From: an uncultured Paracoccaceae bacterium
GTDB taxonomy: Bacteria; Pseudomonadota; Alphaproteobacteria; Rhodobacterales; Rhodobacteraceae
Assembly (NCBI GenBank): GCA_947500825.1
Contig: CANMTR010000020.1
Coordinates: forward strand, 1-42,866
Length of the DNA: 42,866 nucleotides
Direction: 5' to 3'
Of the stretch, positions 31,925-40,234 are shown piece by piece. Below the pieces are notes generated by a model. The model had not been told where the DNA came from and made no database searches. It saw only the letters and a list, made by a program, of their open reading frames with translations. A program made the translations under genes and the position numbers. Within the stretch, counting starts at the first letter, position 1, and each line of letters opens with the position of its first letter.

Positions 31925-33535
31925 TCAGGCATGGGGCTGTAGGTCGCGCGTGCGGGCGCGGTCGAGCCAGTCCGGGTCCATGCGGGGGACGGAAGCGAGG
32001 AGGCGGCGCGTATAGGGGTGCCGGGGACGCTCGAAGATATCGTCGCGGCCGCCCTGTTCGACGATACGCCCGTTCTCGAGCACGATCACGTGGTGGGCGA
32101 TGGCCTCGACCACCGCCAGGTCGTGGGTGATGAACATGAAGGTCAGGCCCAGCTCGCGCTGGAGGCCGACGAGCAGGCGCAGGATGCCCTCGGCCACGAG
32201 CTGGTCGAGGGCGCTGGTGACCTCGTCGCAGATGACGAACTCGGGCTCGGCCGCCAGGGCGCGCGCGATGCCCACGCGCTGCTTCTGCCCGCCGGAGAGT
32301 TCGCCGGGGCGCCGGTCGAGCAGGGCGCGGTCGAGCTCCACCTGGTCCATCAGTTCGCCCACCCGGGCCTCCAGCGCCGCGCCGCGCCGCCCGGTGAAGC
32401 GGCGCACGGGCCGCGACAGGATGCGCCGGATGGCGTGGCGCGGGTTGAGCGCCGTGTCGGCCGACTGGTAGATCATCTGCACGTGGCGCAGGGTGCCGGA
32501 CCCGCGCCGGGCGAGGCGCATCTCCATCGGCTCGCCGCCCCAGACGACCTCGCCTGCCTCGGGGGGCAGCAGGCCCGCGAGGACGCGGGCGAGGGTGGAC
32601 TTGCCCGAGCCGGATTCGCCGACCACCGCCGTGGTTCGGCCCCGCGCGAAGGCGAAGTCCAGACCGTGCAGGACCCGCACCCGGCCATAGGCGGCGGTGA
32701 CGCCGCGCCCCTCCAGGAGCGGCTCGGGCGCGGGGGCCTCCGCCTCGGGGCGGCGGAAGGAGCGCACCGACCACAGCGAGCGGGTATAGTCCTCGCGCGG
32801 CGCGTCGAGCATGGTGCGGGTGGGGGCGGTCTCCACCACGAGGCCGTCCTTCATCACGCAGATCCGGTCGGCCATCTGGGCCACGACGGCCAGGTCGTGG
32901 GAGATGTAGATCGCCGCCGTGCCGTGCTCCTCCACCGCGTCGCGGATGGCGCCCAGAACCTCTATCTGGGTGGTCACGTCGAGCGCGGTGGTGGGCTCGT
33001 CGAACACGATCAGGCCGGGCCGGCAGGTCATGGCCATGGCCGTCATCGCGCGCTGGAGCTGGCCGCCCGAGACCTGGTGGGGGTAGCGCGCCCCGATCCC
33101 GCCGGGGTCGGGCAGGTGCATCTGGGAGAACAGCGCGACCGCGTCGGCCTGAGCCGCCTTGCGGCTCGCCACCCGGTGCAGGCGGGGCGCCTCGGTCACC
33201 TGGTCGATCAGCCGGTGGGCGGGGTTGAAGCTCGCCGCCGCCGACTGGGCCACGTAGGACAGGTGCCGCCCGTGGAGGCGGCGCAGCCGCCCGCGCGGCA
33301 GGCGCAGCAGGTCCTGGCCGTCGAACTCCACCGATCCGGCGGCCACGCGCACCCCGTCGCGGACATGGCCCATGGCGGCCAGCCCGGCGGTGCTCTTGCC
33401 CGCGCCGCTTTCGCCCACGAGGCCCAGCACCTCGCCGCGGTCGAGGTCGAGGTCGATGCCGCGCAGAAGGCGGGTGGGGCTGCGGCGTGGCCCGGCCTCC
33501 AGCGCCAGGCCCCGAATGGTCAGAAGGTTGCCCAT
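31925..33535 (-). CDS. Peptide/nickel-type ABC transporter ATPase with two fused nucleotide-binding domains
   Basis: 536 residues, in effect DppD plus DppF in one chain. Domain 1 has Walker A GESGAGKST (about 40), signature VSGGQLQRA, and Walker B LIVFDEPTTALD. Domain 2 has Walker A GESGSGKST (about 310), signature LSGGQKQRVGIARALAAEP and FVICDEVTSALD. In domain 2 the residue after the Walker B acid pair region reads DEVTSALD, common in this family. The oligopeptide-type C-terminal motif HPYTRRLLASVP follows. It powers the DppB/DppC-like permeases encoded upstream. It is the last gene of the operon. Confidence 0.94.
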   Translation of the reverse strand: MGNLLTIRGLALEAGPRRSPTRLLRGIDLDLDRGEVLGLVGESGAGKSTAGLAAMGHVRDGVRVAAGSVEFDGQDLLRLPRGRLRRLHGRHLSYVAQSAAASFNPAHRLIDQVTEAPRLHRVASRKAAQADAVALFSQMHLPDPGGIGARYPHQVSGGQLQRAMTAMAMTCRPGLIVFDEPTTALDVTTQIEVLGAIRDAVEEHGTAAIYISHDLAVVAQMADRICVMKDGLVVETAPTRTMLDAPREDYTRSLWSVRSFRRPEAEAPAPEPLLEGRGVTAAYGRVRVLHGLDFAFARGRTTAVVGESGSGKSTLARVLAGLLPPEAGEVVWGGEPMEMRLARRGSGTLRHVQMIYQSADTALNPRHAIRRILSRPVRRFTGRRGAALEARVGELMDQVELDRALLDRRPGELSGGQKQRVGIARALAAEPEFVICDEVTSALDQLVAEGILRLLVGLQRELGLTFMFITHDLAVVEAIAHHVIVLENGRIVEQGGRDDIFERPRHPYTRRLLASVPRMDPDWLDRARTRDLQPHA

Positions 33536-33550
33536 CGTCGTCCTCTCCTT

Positions 33551-34369
33551 TCAGGTTTCGAGGCCGCTGGCGCGGTGCAGCATCCAGTCGACGATCAGGT
33601 TGACGGCGATGGTCAGGAGCGCGATCGCCGCCGCCGGGATGAGCGGCGTCACGTCGCCGAAGGTGATCAGCGTCGCGTTCTCCTTGACCATGGAGCCCCA
33701 GTCGGCCGTGGGGGGCTGGATGCCGATCCCGAGGAAGCTCAGGGCGGCGATGAACAGGAACACGAAGCAGAACCGGACCCCGAACTCGGCCACCAGGGTG
33801 GACCAGATGTTGGGAAGGATCTCGCGGCCCACGAGCCAGCCCAGCCCCTCGCCCCGGAGCCGCGCCGCCTCGACGAAGTCGAGCCCCACCACGTTCATCG
33901 CCGCGGCGCGGGCGAGGCGGAACACCGGCGCGAGGTAGATGACCGAGATCACGGCGATCATGTTGGGGATGGAGGCGCCGACGATGGCCAGCAGCATCAG
34001 CGCGAGGATCAGCGGCGGCACCGCCATCAGAACGTCCACCGCGCGGGCCAGGACCTGGTCCACCCAGCCGCCCTTCAGCGCGGCGACCATGCCCAGGGTG
34101 GCGCCCGCGACGAAGGCGAGAACGGTGGTCAGGAGCGCCAGCCCCACCGTGTTGCGCGCCCCGAAGATCATCCGCGAGAGCATGTCGCGCCCGAGGTTGT
34201 CGGTGCCCAGGGGGTGGGCGGACGTCCATTGCTGGTAGGCGCTGCCCACCACCTCCGTCTCGCCGTAGGGCGCGAGGAGGGGGGCGAAGACGGCGGTGAT
34301 GGCCACCGCCGCCAGCACGACCATCCCGAACAGGGCGGTGGGCGGGGCGGACCGGAGCAGGGATTTCAT
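33551..34369 (-). CDS. Peptide-type ABC transporter permease (DppC family)
   Basis: 272 residues with six membrane segments. The DppC N-terminal segment is GMVVLAAVAITAVFAPLLAP, then HPLGTDNLGRDMLSRMIFGA, a motif typical of DppC/OppC. The EAA loop is DFVEAARLRGEGLGWLVGRE. It forms the translocation channel with the DppB-like protein. It starts four bases after the dppB-like stop region and ends 15 bp before the ATPase gene. Confidence 0.94.
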   Translation of the reverse strand: MKSLLRSAPPTALFGMVVLAAVAITAVFAPLLAPYGETEVVGSAYQQWTSAHPLGTDNLGRDMLSRMIFGARNTVGLALLTTVLAFVAGATLGMVAALKGGWVDQVLARAVDVLMAVPPLILALMLLAIVGASIPNMIAVISVIYLAPVFRLARAAAMNVVGLDFVEAARLRGEGLGWLVGREILPNIWSTLVAEFGVRFCFVFLFIAALSFLGIGIQPPTADWGSMVKENATLITFGDVTPLIPAAAIALLTIAVNLIVDWMLHRASGLET

Positions 34370-34373
34370 CGGA

Positions 34374-35330
34374 TCAGCTCCCGTGCCGAAGGCGGGGATT
34401 GGCGATCATCGAGGCGATGTCGGCCAGGACGTTGAGGGTGATGTAGACGGCCGCGAAGACGAGCCCCACGGCCTGCACGATGGGCAGGTCGCGGCTGGAG
34501 ACGGCATCCACCAGGAGCTGGCCGAGGCCGGGATAGGAGAACACCACCTCCACCACCACGACGCCCACGATCAGGTAGGCGAGGTTGAGCGCCACCACGT
34601 TGACGATCGGCGCCAGCGCGTTGGGCAGGGCGTGGACCAGGATCACCCGCCGGCGCGACACCCCCTTGAGGCGGGCCATCTCGATATAGGGGGAGGCCAG
34701 CACGTTGATGATCGCGGCCCGCGTCATCCGCATCATGTGGGCGACGACCACCAGGATCAGCGTCAGGGCGGGGAGGAACGTCGCGTGGAGCGCATCCACC
34801 GGGCCGCTGGCCATGTCGATCCGCGCGAGCGTCGGGAACAGGCCCGCCTTGATCGACAGGAACAGAATCAGGAGGTAGGCGACGAAGAACTCGGGCATGG
34901 AGATGGCCGACAGAGCGCCCAGGTTCGCGCCCCGGTCGAAGGCGGTGTTGCGCCACAGGGCCGCCATCAGGCCCAGCCCCACGGCGAGGGGCACCGCGAT
35001 CGCGGCGGCATAGCCCGCCAGGAACAGGGTGTTGGCGAGCCGCGGCCCGATGAGGTCGGTGACCGGGCGGCCCGAGGCGAGGGAATTGCCCAGATCGCCC
35101 CGCGCCACGCCGCCCAGCCAGTCGAGGTAGCGGATATGGGGCGGCTGATCGAGGCCCAGCTCGGCGCGGAACGCGGCCACCGTGTCGGGCGTGGCCGACT
35201 GGCCCAGGATCTGCTGGGCGAGGTCCCCTGGCAGGAACTCGAGGCCCGCGAACATCAGCAGCGAGACGGCGAACAGCGTCAGCAGGCCAAGGGCGAGACG
35301 CCCCAGAACGAGCCTCTGGATCTTCGACAT
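34374..35330 (-). CDS. Peptide-type ABC transporter permease (DppB family)
   Basis: 318 residues. DppB features are LGRLALGLLTLFAVSLLMFA at the N-terminus, LGLDQPPHIRYLDWLGGVAR, GDLGNSLASGRPV, and the EAA-loop sequence YIEMARLKGVSRRRVILVHA. The C-terminal segment VVVEVVFSYPGLGQLLVDAV is also typical. ATG 35330 was preferred to 35372, whose extension is Pro-rich. It follows the binding-protein gene after about 105 bp containing a hairpin. Confidence 0.94.
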   Translation of the reverse strand: MSKIQRLVLGRLALGLLTLFAVSLLMFAGLEFLPGDLAQQILGQSATPDTVAAFRAELGLDQPPHIRYLDWLGGVARGDLGNSLASGRPVTDLIGPRLANTLFLAGYAAAIAVPLAVGLGLMAALWRNTAFDRGANLGALSAISMPEFFVAYLLILFLSIKAGLFPTLARIDMASGPVDALHATFLPALTLILVVVAHMMRMTRAAIINVLASPYIEMARLKGVSRRRVILVHALPNALAPIVNVVALNLAYLIVGVVVVEVVFSYPGLGQLLVDAVSSRDLPIVQAVGLVFAAVYITLNVLADIASMIANPRLRHGS

Positions 35331-35393
35331 GGGCGATATCTCCGGCACCCCCGGTGCGGGGGAGGTGAGCACGACGCCCCGTCGGGGGCGGGT

Positions 35394-35413
35394 GAAAAGA
35401 CCGTCCCGGACGG
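35394..35413 (-). terminator. Attenuator-like hairpin between binding-protein and permease genes
   Basis: CCGTC and GACGG (35401-35405 with 35409-35413) form a short stem that on the minus strand is followed by TCTTTT. Placed 22 bp after the binding-protein stop, it could terminate part of the transcripts and so raise binding-protein over permease expression. Confidence 0.55.
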
Positions 35414-35435
35414 CGTGGGCCGCCCGGGTTCCGGG

Positions 35436-37001
35436 TCAGGAGAACCACCACCGCTCGACGAAGCGTTGGCTGTCGAGGTCCCACATCTCCGAGATCTCCT
35501 CGGGCATGGCGACGCTGGTGCTCATGGCCGAGACGTATTGCCCGAAGGCGGGGATCAGCGCGCCGCCGTCCTCCTTCACGAGCTTCTGCATCTCGCCGTA
35601 CATCTCGGCGCGCCTGTCCTGGTCCAGCTCGGCGCGCGTCGAGGCCAGCAGCTCGTTGAAGCGCGCGTTGTCCCAGTTGGTGTCGTTCCAGTCCGCGCCC
35701 GCAGCGTAGCCGGTGGAGAACATCAGCCCCGGCGTCGGACGCCCGCCCCAGTAGGAGCAGCAGAACGGACGGTTGAGCCATACGTTCGACCAGTAGCCGT
35801 CGTCCGGCTCGCGGCTGACCTCGATGTTGATACCCGCGGCGCGTGCCGATTCCGAGAACAGGACCGAGGCGTCCACCGCCCCGTTGAACGCGGCATCGGC
35901 GGTGTGCAGCGTCACGTCGAGACTGTCGAGCCCGGCCTGCCGCAGGTGCGACCTGGCTCGCTCGGGGTCGTAGCTTACCTGCTCCAGATCGCCGTTGTAG
36001 AAGGGCATGGTGCGCGCGATCGGGTGGTCGTTGCCCACCGTGCCGTAGCCCCGGAGCACCGTGTCGATCATCTGCTCGCGGTCGATGGCGTATTTGAGCG
36101 CCTGGCGCACGTTCACGTCGTCGAAGGGCGCGGCGTCGCAATGCATCGGCATCGTGTAGTGCAGCGTGCCGTCCTGGGTGTGGATCTTGACGTTCGGATT
36201 GCGTCCCAGGAGCTCGATCGTCTTCAGGTCGGGGCGGTCGATCAGGTCCACCTCGCCGGTCATCAGCGCGTTCATCCGCGCCGCCGCGTCGCCCACCTTG
36301 AGGATCACCACCCGGTCGAAATGGGCCGCACCCGCCTTCCAGTAGTCGTCGCGGCGGACCAGTTCGATGCGAACGCCGGGCTCGAACGCCTCGATCACGT
36401 ATCCGCCCGTGCCCACGCGGCTGTCGGGGTCGATGGTGCCGTCGCCGGTATCTTGCCGGATGCCGAGGTGGTAGTCGTTGAAGACGAACGGAAAGTCGGC
36501 GTTGCCTGTCTCCAGCTCGAAGATCACGACCTTGTCGCCGTCGGCTCGGATGTCGGCGATCTGCTCCAGGAGCGGCTTGACGCCCGAATTGCTGTCCTCG
36601 CCCATGTGATGGCGGATCGAGGCGATCACGTCCGCCGCCGTCACTGTCCTGCCGTCCGAGAAGGCGGCGTCGTCGCGCAGGCGGAACGTCCAGGTGGCGG
36701 CGTCGGAGCTGGGCTCCACGCTCTCGGCCAGGTCGGGCCGCGCGCTGCCGTCGGGGGCGATCTCGGTCAGGGTGCTGAACACCGCGTAACCGGAGGCCAA
36801 CATGAAGTCGTTGTTGAACGTCGCCGGGTCGAGGCTGTCGGAGGTCGAGCCTTGCGTGAAGCCCACCCGCAGCGTGCCGCCCTTCTGCGGGCCCGACTGC
36901 GCCCGCGCACGGGCGGGCAGGATCAGGCCGGCTGCGGTAGCGGCGGCACCCCCGGCGAGGACGCCGCGGCGGGTCGGTCGGAGCGTGTCGTGACGGGTCA
37001 T
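35436..37001 (-). CDS. Peptide-type ABC transporter substrate-binding protein (family 5), Tat-exported
   Basis: 521 residues. The N-terminus has a twin-arginine signal (LRPTRRGVLAGGAAATAAGL, then ILPARARA). Family-5 features follow: GGTLRVGFTQGSTSDSLDPA, DLAESVEPSSDAATWTFRLR and DDAAFSDGRTVTAADVIASI. It captures a peptide or related compound for the DppBC/ATPase system encoded downstream. Tat export suggests folding before export. The ligand is not readable; family-5 proteins also bind opines, sugars or nickel. The gene is the first of the operon; the DNA upstream holds no intact gene. Confidence 0.94.
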   Translation of the reverse strand: MTRHDTLRPTRRGVLAGGAAATAAGLILPARARAQSGPQKGGTLRVGFTQGSTSDSLDPATFNNDFMLASGYAVFSTLTEIAPDGSARPDLAESVEPSSDAATWTFRLRDDAAFSDGRTVTAADVIASIRHHMGEDSNSGVKPLLEQIADIRADGDKVVIFELETGNADFPFVFNDYHLGIRQDTGDGTIDPDSRVGTGGYVIEAFEPGVRIELVRRDDYWKAGAAHFDRVVILKVGDAAARMNALMTGEVDLIDRPDLKTIELLGRNPNVKIHTQDGTLHYTMPMHCDAAPFDDVNVRQALKYAIDREQMIDTVLRGYGTVGNDHPIARTMPFYNGDLEQVSYDPERARSHLRQAGLDSLDVTLHTADAAFNGAVDASVLFSESARAAGINIEVSREPDDGYWSNVWLNRPFCCSYWGGRPTPGLMFSTGYAAGADWNDTNWDNARFNELLASTRAELDQDRRAEMYGEMQKLVKEDGGALIPAFGQYVSAMSTSVAMPEEISEMWDLDSQRFVERWWFS

Positions 37002-37635
37002 GGTATCCTCCGCATGATCATTTTCGTTGGTGGCCGGGGCCCGGAACGGGCCGCCGGCAAAGTCGCGCCTCGGGCCGCGAGCGTGAGGACCTTGGCGCGG
37101 GTACGGGCGTCGAGCCTCTTCGTCCGGCCAACGCCGGACTTGCGGCCGCAACCGGAGGGCAGCTCGGTCCCGCCGCCCCGGTATTCGTCGATCGCCCCTG
37201 CCCGGCGTCGATCTCGCGGATCGTCTCCGGGGCGCGGCCAGTATCGGCCGCATAACCCCCGGCATGCAAGGCCTTGCCGGTCCCGTGGACCGGTGGGCTC
37301 TCGCGATCGCTGTCTTCGAGGCACCGCGCCGCCGGGGGCTGCTCCTCCGGGTAGCACCCGATGGGGCGCGCTCGCGCTCGGCCACGGCAGCCCTGCGCCC
37401 CTCGGCCCTGCAACGCGCCGGGGGCCCTACCTCGCGGGTGTCTGTCCTTCTTGGCGGGCTGGCGGCCGGCATGGTACCTGGCCCCCCGTTCGGCCTGGAA
37501 CGGGGCGGTATTCTTCGCGGCGCCGCTGATCGTGTCACGGGCCTGCGGGGGTGGGAGCGTCCGCCCGTGCGGTTGAGGCCGGGTTTGCGTCTTACCGGCC
37601 GATCCTCCCGGCGCACCGTCCAAGGGAAGGCCGGC
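37002..37635. other. G+C-rich stretch without a recognisable gene
   Basis: About 630 bp. All long open frames here are Arg/Pro/Ala-rich and look like shadow frames. One short minus-strand piece (KSGVGRTKRLDARTRAKVLT, near 37100-37160) is more balanced and may be a remnant, but I cannot name it. The promoter of the binding-protein gene at 37001 must lie at the left end, where the sequence turns briefly AT-rich (37013-37030). Confidence 0.4.
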
Positions 37636-37803
37636 TCATTCGACCACGCGGTCGTCGCATCCGGCCACCGCGAGGATCTCGCGGTCTTCGCCCTCCATGG
37701 CGCGGGCCAGCGTGGACAGCGGAACGACCGGTATCTCGCGAAGGCCGTTCGCGCCCGGTGGGCGGCGGGGCGGCCTGGACCGCGAAGACGTCGCGGAGGG
37801 CAT
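37636..37803 (-). CDS. Short hypothetical ORF, possibly a gene remnant
   Basis: 55 residues. The last 34 read like real protein (REIPVVPLSTLARAMEGEDR, then EILAVAGCDDRVVE), while the first 20 are Arg/Pro-rich. No family recognised. It lies 7 bp downstream of another remnant on the same strand and is probably the tail of a decayed gene. Confidence 0.3.
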   Translation of the reverse strand: MPSATSSRSRPPRRPPGANGLREIPVVPLSTLARAMEGEDREILAVAGCDDRVVE

Positions 37804-37810
37804 GCGTCGG

Positions 37811-38180
37811 CTAGATAAAGCTGTCGACCAGCCCGGCGGCGATCCCGGCAAGGCCGGCGGCGGCCGTCGCATCGCCCGGTTCCGGGGCCGAGGTCGTCGC
37901 GGTCCGGAGACGGGCTGCCACGACCTCAGCCCGGGCGGTCTCGATCCGGTCGAGGAGCGCCGCGGCGTCGAGACGCCCCTGCCGCTCGGCGAGAAGAAGG
38001 CGGTAGTTCGTCCACATGAGATCGGCCCTGTCGTTCCCCCGGGGGGCGGGCCTCGTCGAGCGTCTCGGCGGCCAGCTCGTAGAGACCCTCGTCGAGCGCG
38101 ACCATCGCGATGCGGCGCGAGATCTCGCAGGTCGCGACCTCGTCGGTGCCGGGATCGGCATCCGACGCGCGGCGCAGATG
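37811..38180 (-). pseudogene. Frameshifted hypothetical helical-protein gene
   Basis: Two coding-like pieces lie in different minus-strand frames. The upstream piece contains CEISRRIAMVALDEGLYELA and AETLDEARPPG. The downstream piece is MWTNYRLLLAERQGRLDAAA through RLRTATTSAPEPG to AAGLVDSFI and a stop at 37811. They meet at a run of C and G (about 38035-38046), the sort of place where one base is easily gained or lost. Joined, they would give a helical, repeat-like protein that I cannot assign. The start is not clear. Confidence 0.45.
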
Positions 38181-38214
38181 GGCCGGCGCGCTCCTCGACG
38201 ATCCGAGGTTCCGA

Positions 38215-38650
38215 TGAGCGCCCCGCGACGCCCGCGCGAGCCGTTCGAAGGCCGGGCGGGCCACCGGCGAGCCGGATCGAGGCGCATGCCCGCCTCCTCT
38301 CCGCCAATCCGCCGCTCGTCCCGGGGGACTGGCTCGCACTGGAACCCGACGCCGCCCACCGCGTCGTCCGGTCCTTGCCGGATCGCCTTGGATACTCCGG
38401 GCGGATGGCGCTGCGCGTCCGATCGCTGCCGTTCCTTCCCGGCTGGCTCCTGATCGAGGCGCTGGAACCCGTGGGGGCCAAGCGACGGGTGCGGTCGGCG
38501 CTTCTGGGGGAGGGCGATGTCCTGATGCTCGACGGGGACATGCCGCGGGAGGGGGCGATGCTCGTGTCCGTCGACGGCGATCTGATCCGTGCGAAGCGCC
38601 CCGACGACCTTGCCGATCCGCGCCTGTCGTCCCGGGCCCGGCCCAACCCC
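38215..38650 (+). pseudogene. Remnant of an unassigned gene with a well-preserved core
   Basis: A stretch beginning about 38267 reads as convincing protein: RIEAHARLLSANPPLVPGDW, VRSLPDRLGYSGRMALRVRS, LPFLPGWLLIEALEPVGAKR, EGDVLMLDGDMPREGAMLVS. An ATG at 38215 (MSAPRRPREPFEGR) lies in another frame, so a frameshift near 38240-38266 probably separates it from its start. Sequence after about 38640 degrades into Arg/Pro-rich noise. It faces away from the remnant at 37811-38180. No family recognised. Confidence 0.4.
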
Positions 38651-39215
38651 CTGCATGAAGGCGGACCGGTCGCGCGCAACCGCGCCACCCTGCCGAGAGG
38701 GTATCTCGGCCCGGCCCTGACGCCGCCCGGCGCGGCGCGTTCGAAACGCAAGCGCCACGTGCGCGCCATGGTCGCGCCCGTCCATCGAGATGATCATGGG
38801 CCTTCTCAGGGCGGCGGGGAAGGCCTGATGGCGACACGGCGTGGGAGAGCCCTAGGCGCGCGGGAAGCCGGTCGGAGCATGCGCGGCCAGCGCGCTTCTA
38901 TGGCGGCTGCGAGCTCTTCCGCCGAGGGCCCGGTCCGGTCGTCGACGTGCCGTTCTCGATCTCGGGGGGAGGTCTTGTCCGGCCCCGCAAGCCCCTGGGT
39001 CGACCCGGGAGGAACCGGCGGCGGAATCATCCTCGAACCAGGGGCGGACCTCGTCGCCCGGGGGCACGGGCCCGCCCGAACCGCCATATCGACGGCGAGC
39101 CCGGGCTGCGGCCACATGGCGATATCGGACGACTGAGGTGTTCCCTGGAAACCGGACACCGGCGAAAGCCACGATGTGAGATCTTCTCGTCTTCGAATAG
39201 GAGCCGGAAGAGATC
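38651..39215. other. Degenerate intergenic DNA next to an insertion sequence
   Basis: I find no convincing gene. A segment at 39134-39160 (TGAGGTGTTCCCTGGAAACC) resembles the ends of some IS3-family elements and may be an older insertion scar. A minus-strand piece (SAEELAAAIEARWPRM, about 38890-38940) could be another small remnant. Confidence 0.35.
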
Positions 39216-39240
39216 GAGGTGGTCCGGGAAATCCGAACAG
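39216..39240. repeat. Left terminal inverted repeat of the IS3-family element
   Basis: Pairs with 40090-40114 in inverted orientation, with identical outer GAGGTGG and inner GAACAG blocks. Flanking target duplication could not be recognised. Confidence 0.7.
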
Positions 39241-39276
39241 GGGCCATGAGTGGATGACCGGCGCGAGATCGGCACG

Positions 39277-39639
39277 ATGCCGAAGAGAGATCTTGGCCGA
39301 ACGACCGCGAAAGCCCGCAGCCCGGCCTTCGGGGCGAAAATGGCGCTTGCAGCGATCGAGGGAGAGCGGACGCTCTCCGAGTTGGCCGGGCGGTTTGACC
39401 CCCATCAGACCCGGATCACGCAGGTGGCGCACCGGCTTTTCGCGGGGGCGTCCGGTGTGGTCGGGGCCGCGCCCGCCGCCGAGGCCACCCCGTCTGTCGA
39501 CGTGAAGACGTTGCCCGCGAAGCTCGTCGGGCTGACGCTCGAGAACGATGCTTCGTGGGGCCTCGCAGGGGCCACGGTCCCCGCTTTGATCTCCGTCGCG
39601 CCCGGGGGGCGGGTCTCCTTTCCGAGCGCAAGGCGATGA
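39277..39639 (+). pseudogene. IS3-family transposase OrfA, mutated
   Basis: The frame reads MPKRDLGRTTAKARSPAFGA, KMALAAIEGERTLSELAGRF, DPHQTRITQ and AATPSVDVKTLPAKLVGLTL, which matches the helix-turn-helix and leucine-zipper OrfA of IS3-family elements (usual form KVALAAIKGERTLAELA). Several expected residues are altered. The 3' part after LTLENDAS departs from the family, where a phase change is likely. It ends at 39639, overlapping the OrfB ATG at 39636. Confidence 0.8.
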
Positions 39640-40060
39640 TCGACCGGAGCCACGGGCTCGGCCTCGTCCGGCAGGCCGGGGCGCGAGACCCATCCCTACC
39701 TACTGGGGGGCCTGGCCGTGACCCGGCCCGACCAGGTCCGGGCTATGGAGATCGCCCACCTCCCCATGGCGCGAGGCGTTCGGCATCGGCCTCGACCCGA
39801 TGGCGACCGATGCCTCACTCTATCTGGCCGCCGCCATGGCAAGCCGGAGACCTTCAAGACGGATCAGGGGTCGCCGTTCACCAGCGTCGACGTCATGCGG
39901 GGGCCGAAGGATGCCAGGGTCTCCGAGGCGCGTGCCTCCACCAGGCGCTGCCTGGGCTTCCAGAGCGGCACCCGGCCCCATTCGTCGCTCGGCCGGGCAG
40001 ACGCCCGATCGGGCATGGTTAAGCCAGCCATCGCCAACCCCGGCGGCGGCAGATCCGACG
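39636..40060 (+). pseudogene. IS3-family transposase OrfB, frameshifted and internally deleted
   Basis: It starts MIDRSHGLGLVRQAG, then lacks most of the N-terminal region. From 39700 a second frame reads GGLAVTRPDQVRAMEIAHLP and MARGV, the known start of the DDE domain. After another loss come GKPETFKTDQGSPFTSVDVM (the second catalytic Asp region) and TRPHSSLGRADARS (the C-terminal RPHSSLDG motif). The segments are in the right order but span different frames and lack blocks, so no active transposase can be made. Confidence 0.8.
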
Positions 40061-40089
40061 CGGAGATCCACCTGGCAAAAGCCCGGACG

Positions 40090-40114
40090 CTGTTCAGCCA
40101 AACCGAGCCACCTC
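40090..40114. repeat. Right terminal inverted repeat of the IS3-family element
   Basis: Complement of the left repeat at 39216-39240, with 17 of 25 positions matching. It marks the element's right end, 120 bp before the next gene. Confidence 0.7.
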
Positions 40115-40234
40115 TGCGGTCACACCCATCATGGCTCGGCGGACATGGAGCGCATGGCAGACTGACTCCGGCCCTTCGTTGGGGTAGGTTCGTCGCCAAG
40201 TCGATGGGAAATTCGAAAGGAGCGAGCTTCCACC

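Larger units (their letters stand above)
39216..40114 (+). mobile_element. Decayed IS3-family insertion sequence with terminal inverted repeats
   Basis: GAGGTGGTCCGGGAAATCCG with AACAG (39216-39240) and the complement of 40090-40114 (GAGGTGGCTCGGTTTGGCTG with AACAG) match at 17 of 25 positions by my alignment. The first seven and last six match without a break. Between them lie an OrfA-like and an OrfB-like frame in the correct order with an ATGA overlap. The span is about 0.9 kb, shorter than the usual ~1.2-1.3 kb, because OrfB has lost internal sequence. It cannot be active on its own. Confidence 0.82.

Noticed and set aside
34296-37529. 1077-codon plus-strand frame opposite the peptide ABC operon
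   Set aside because: Shadow of clearly recognised minus-strand genes; full of His/Asp/Arg repeats and no family pattern.
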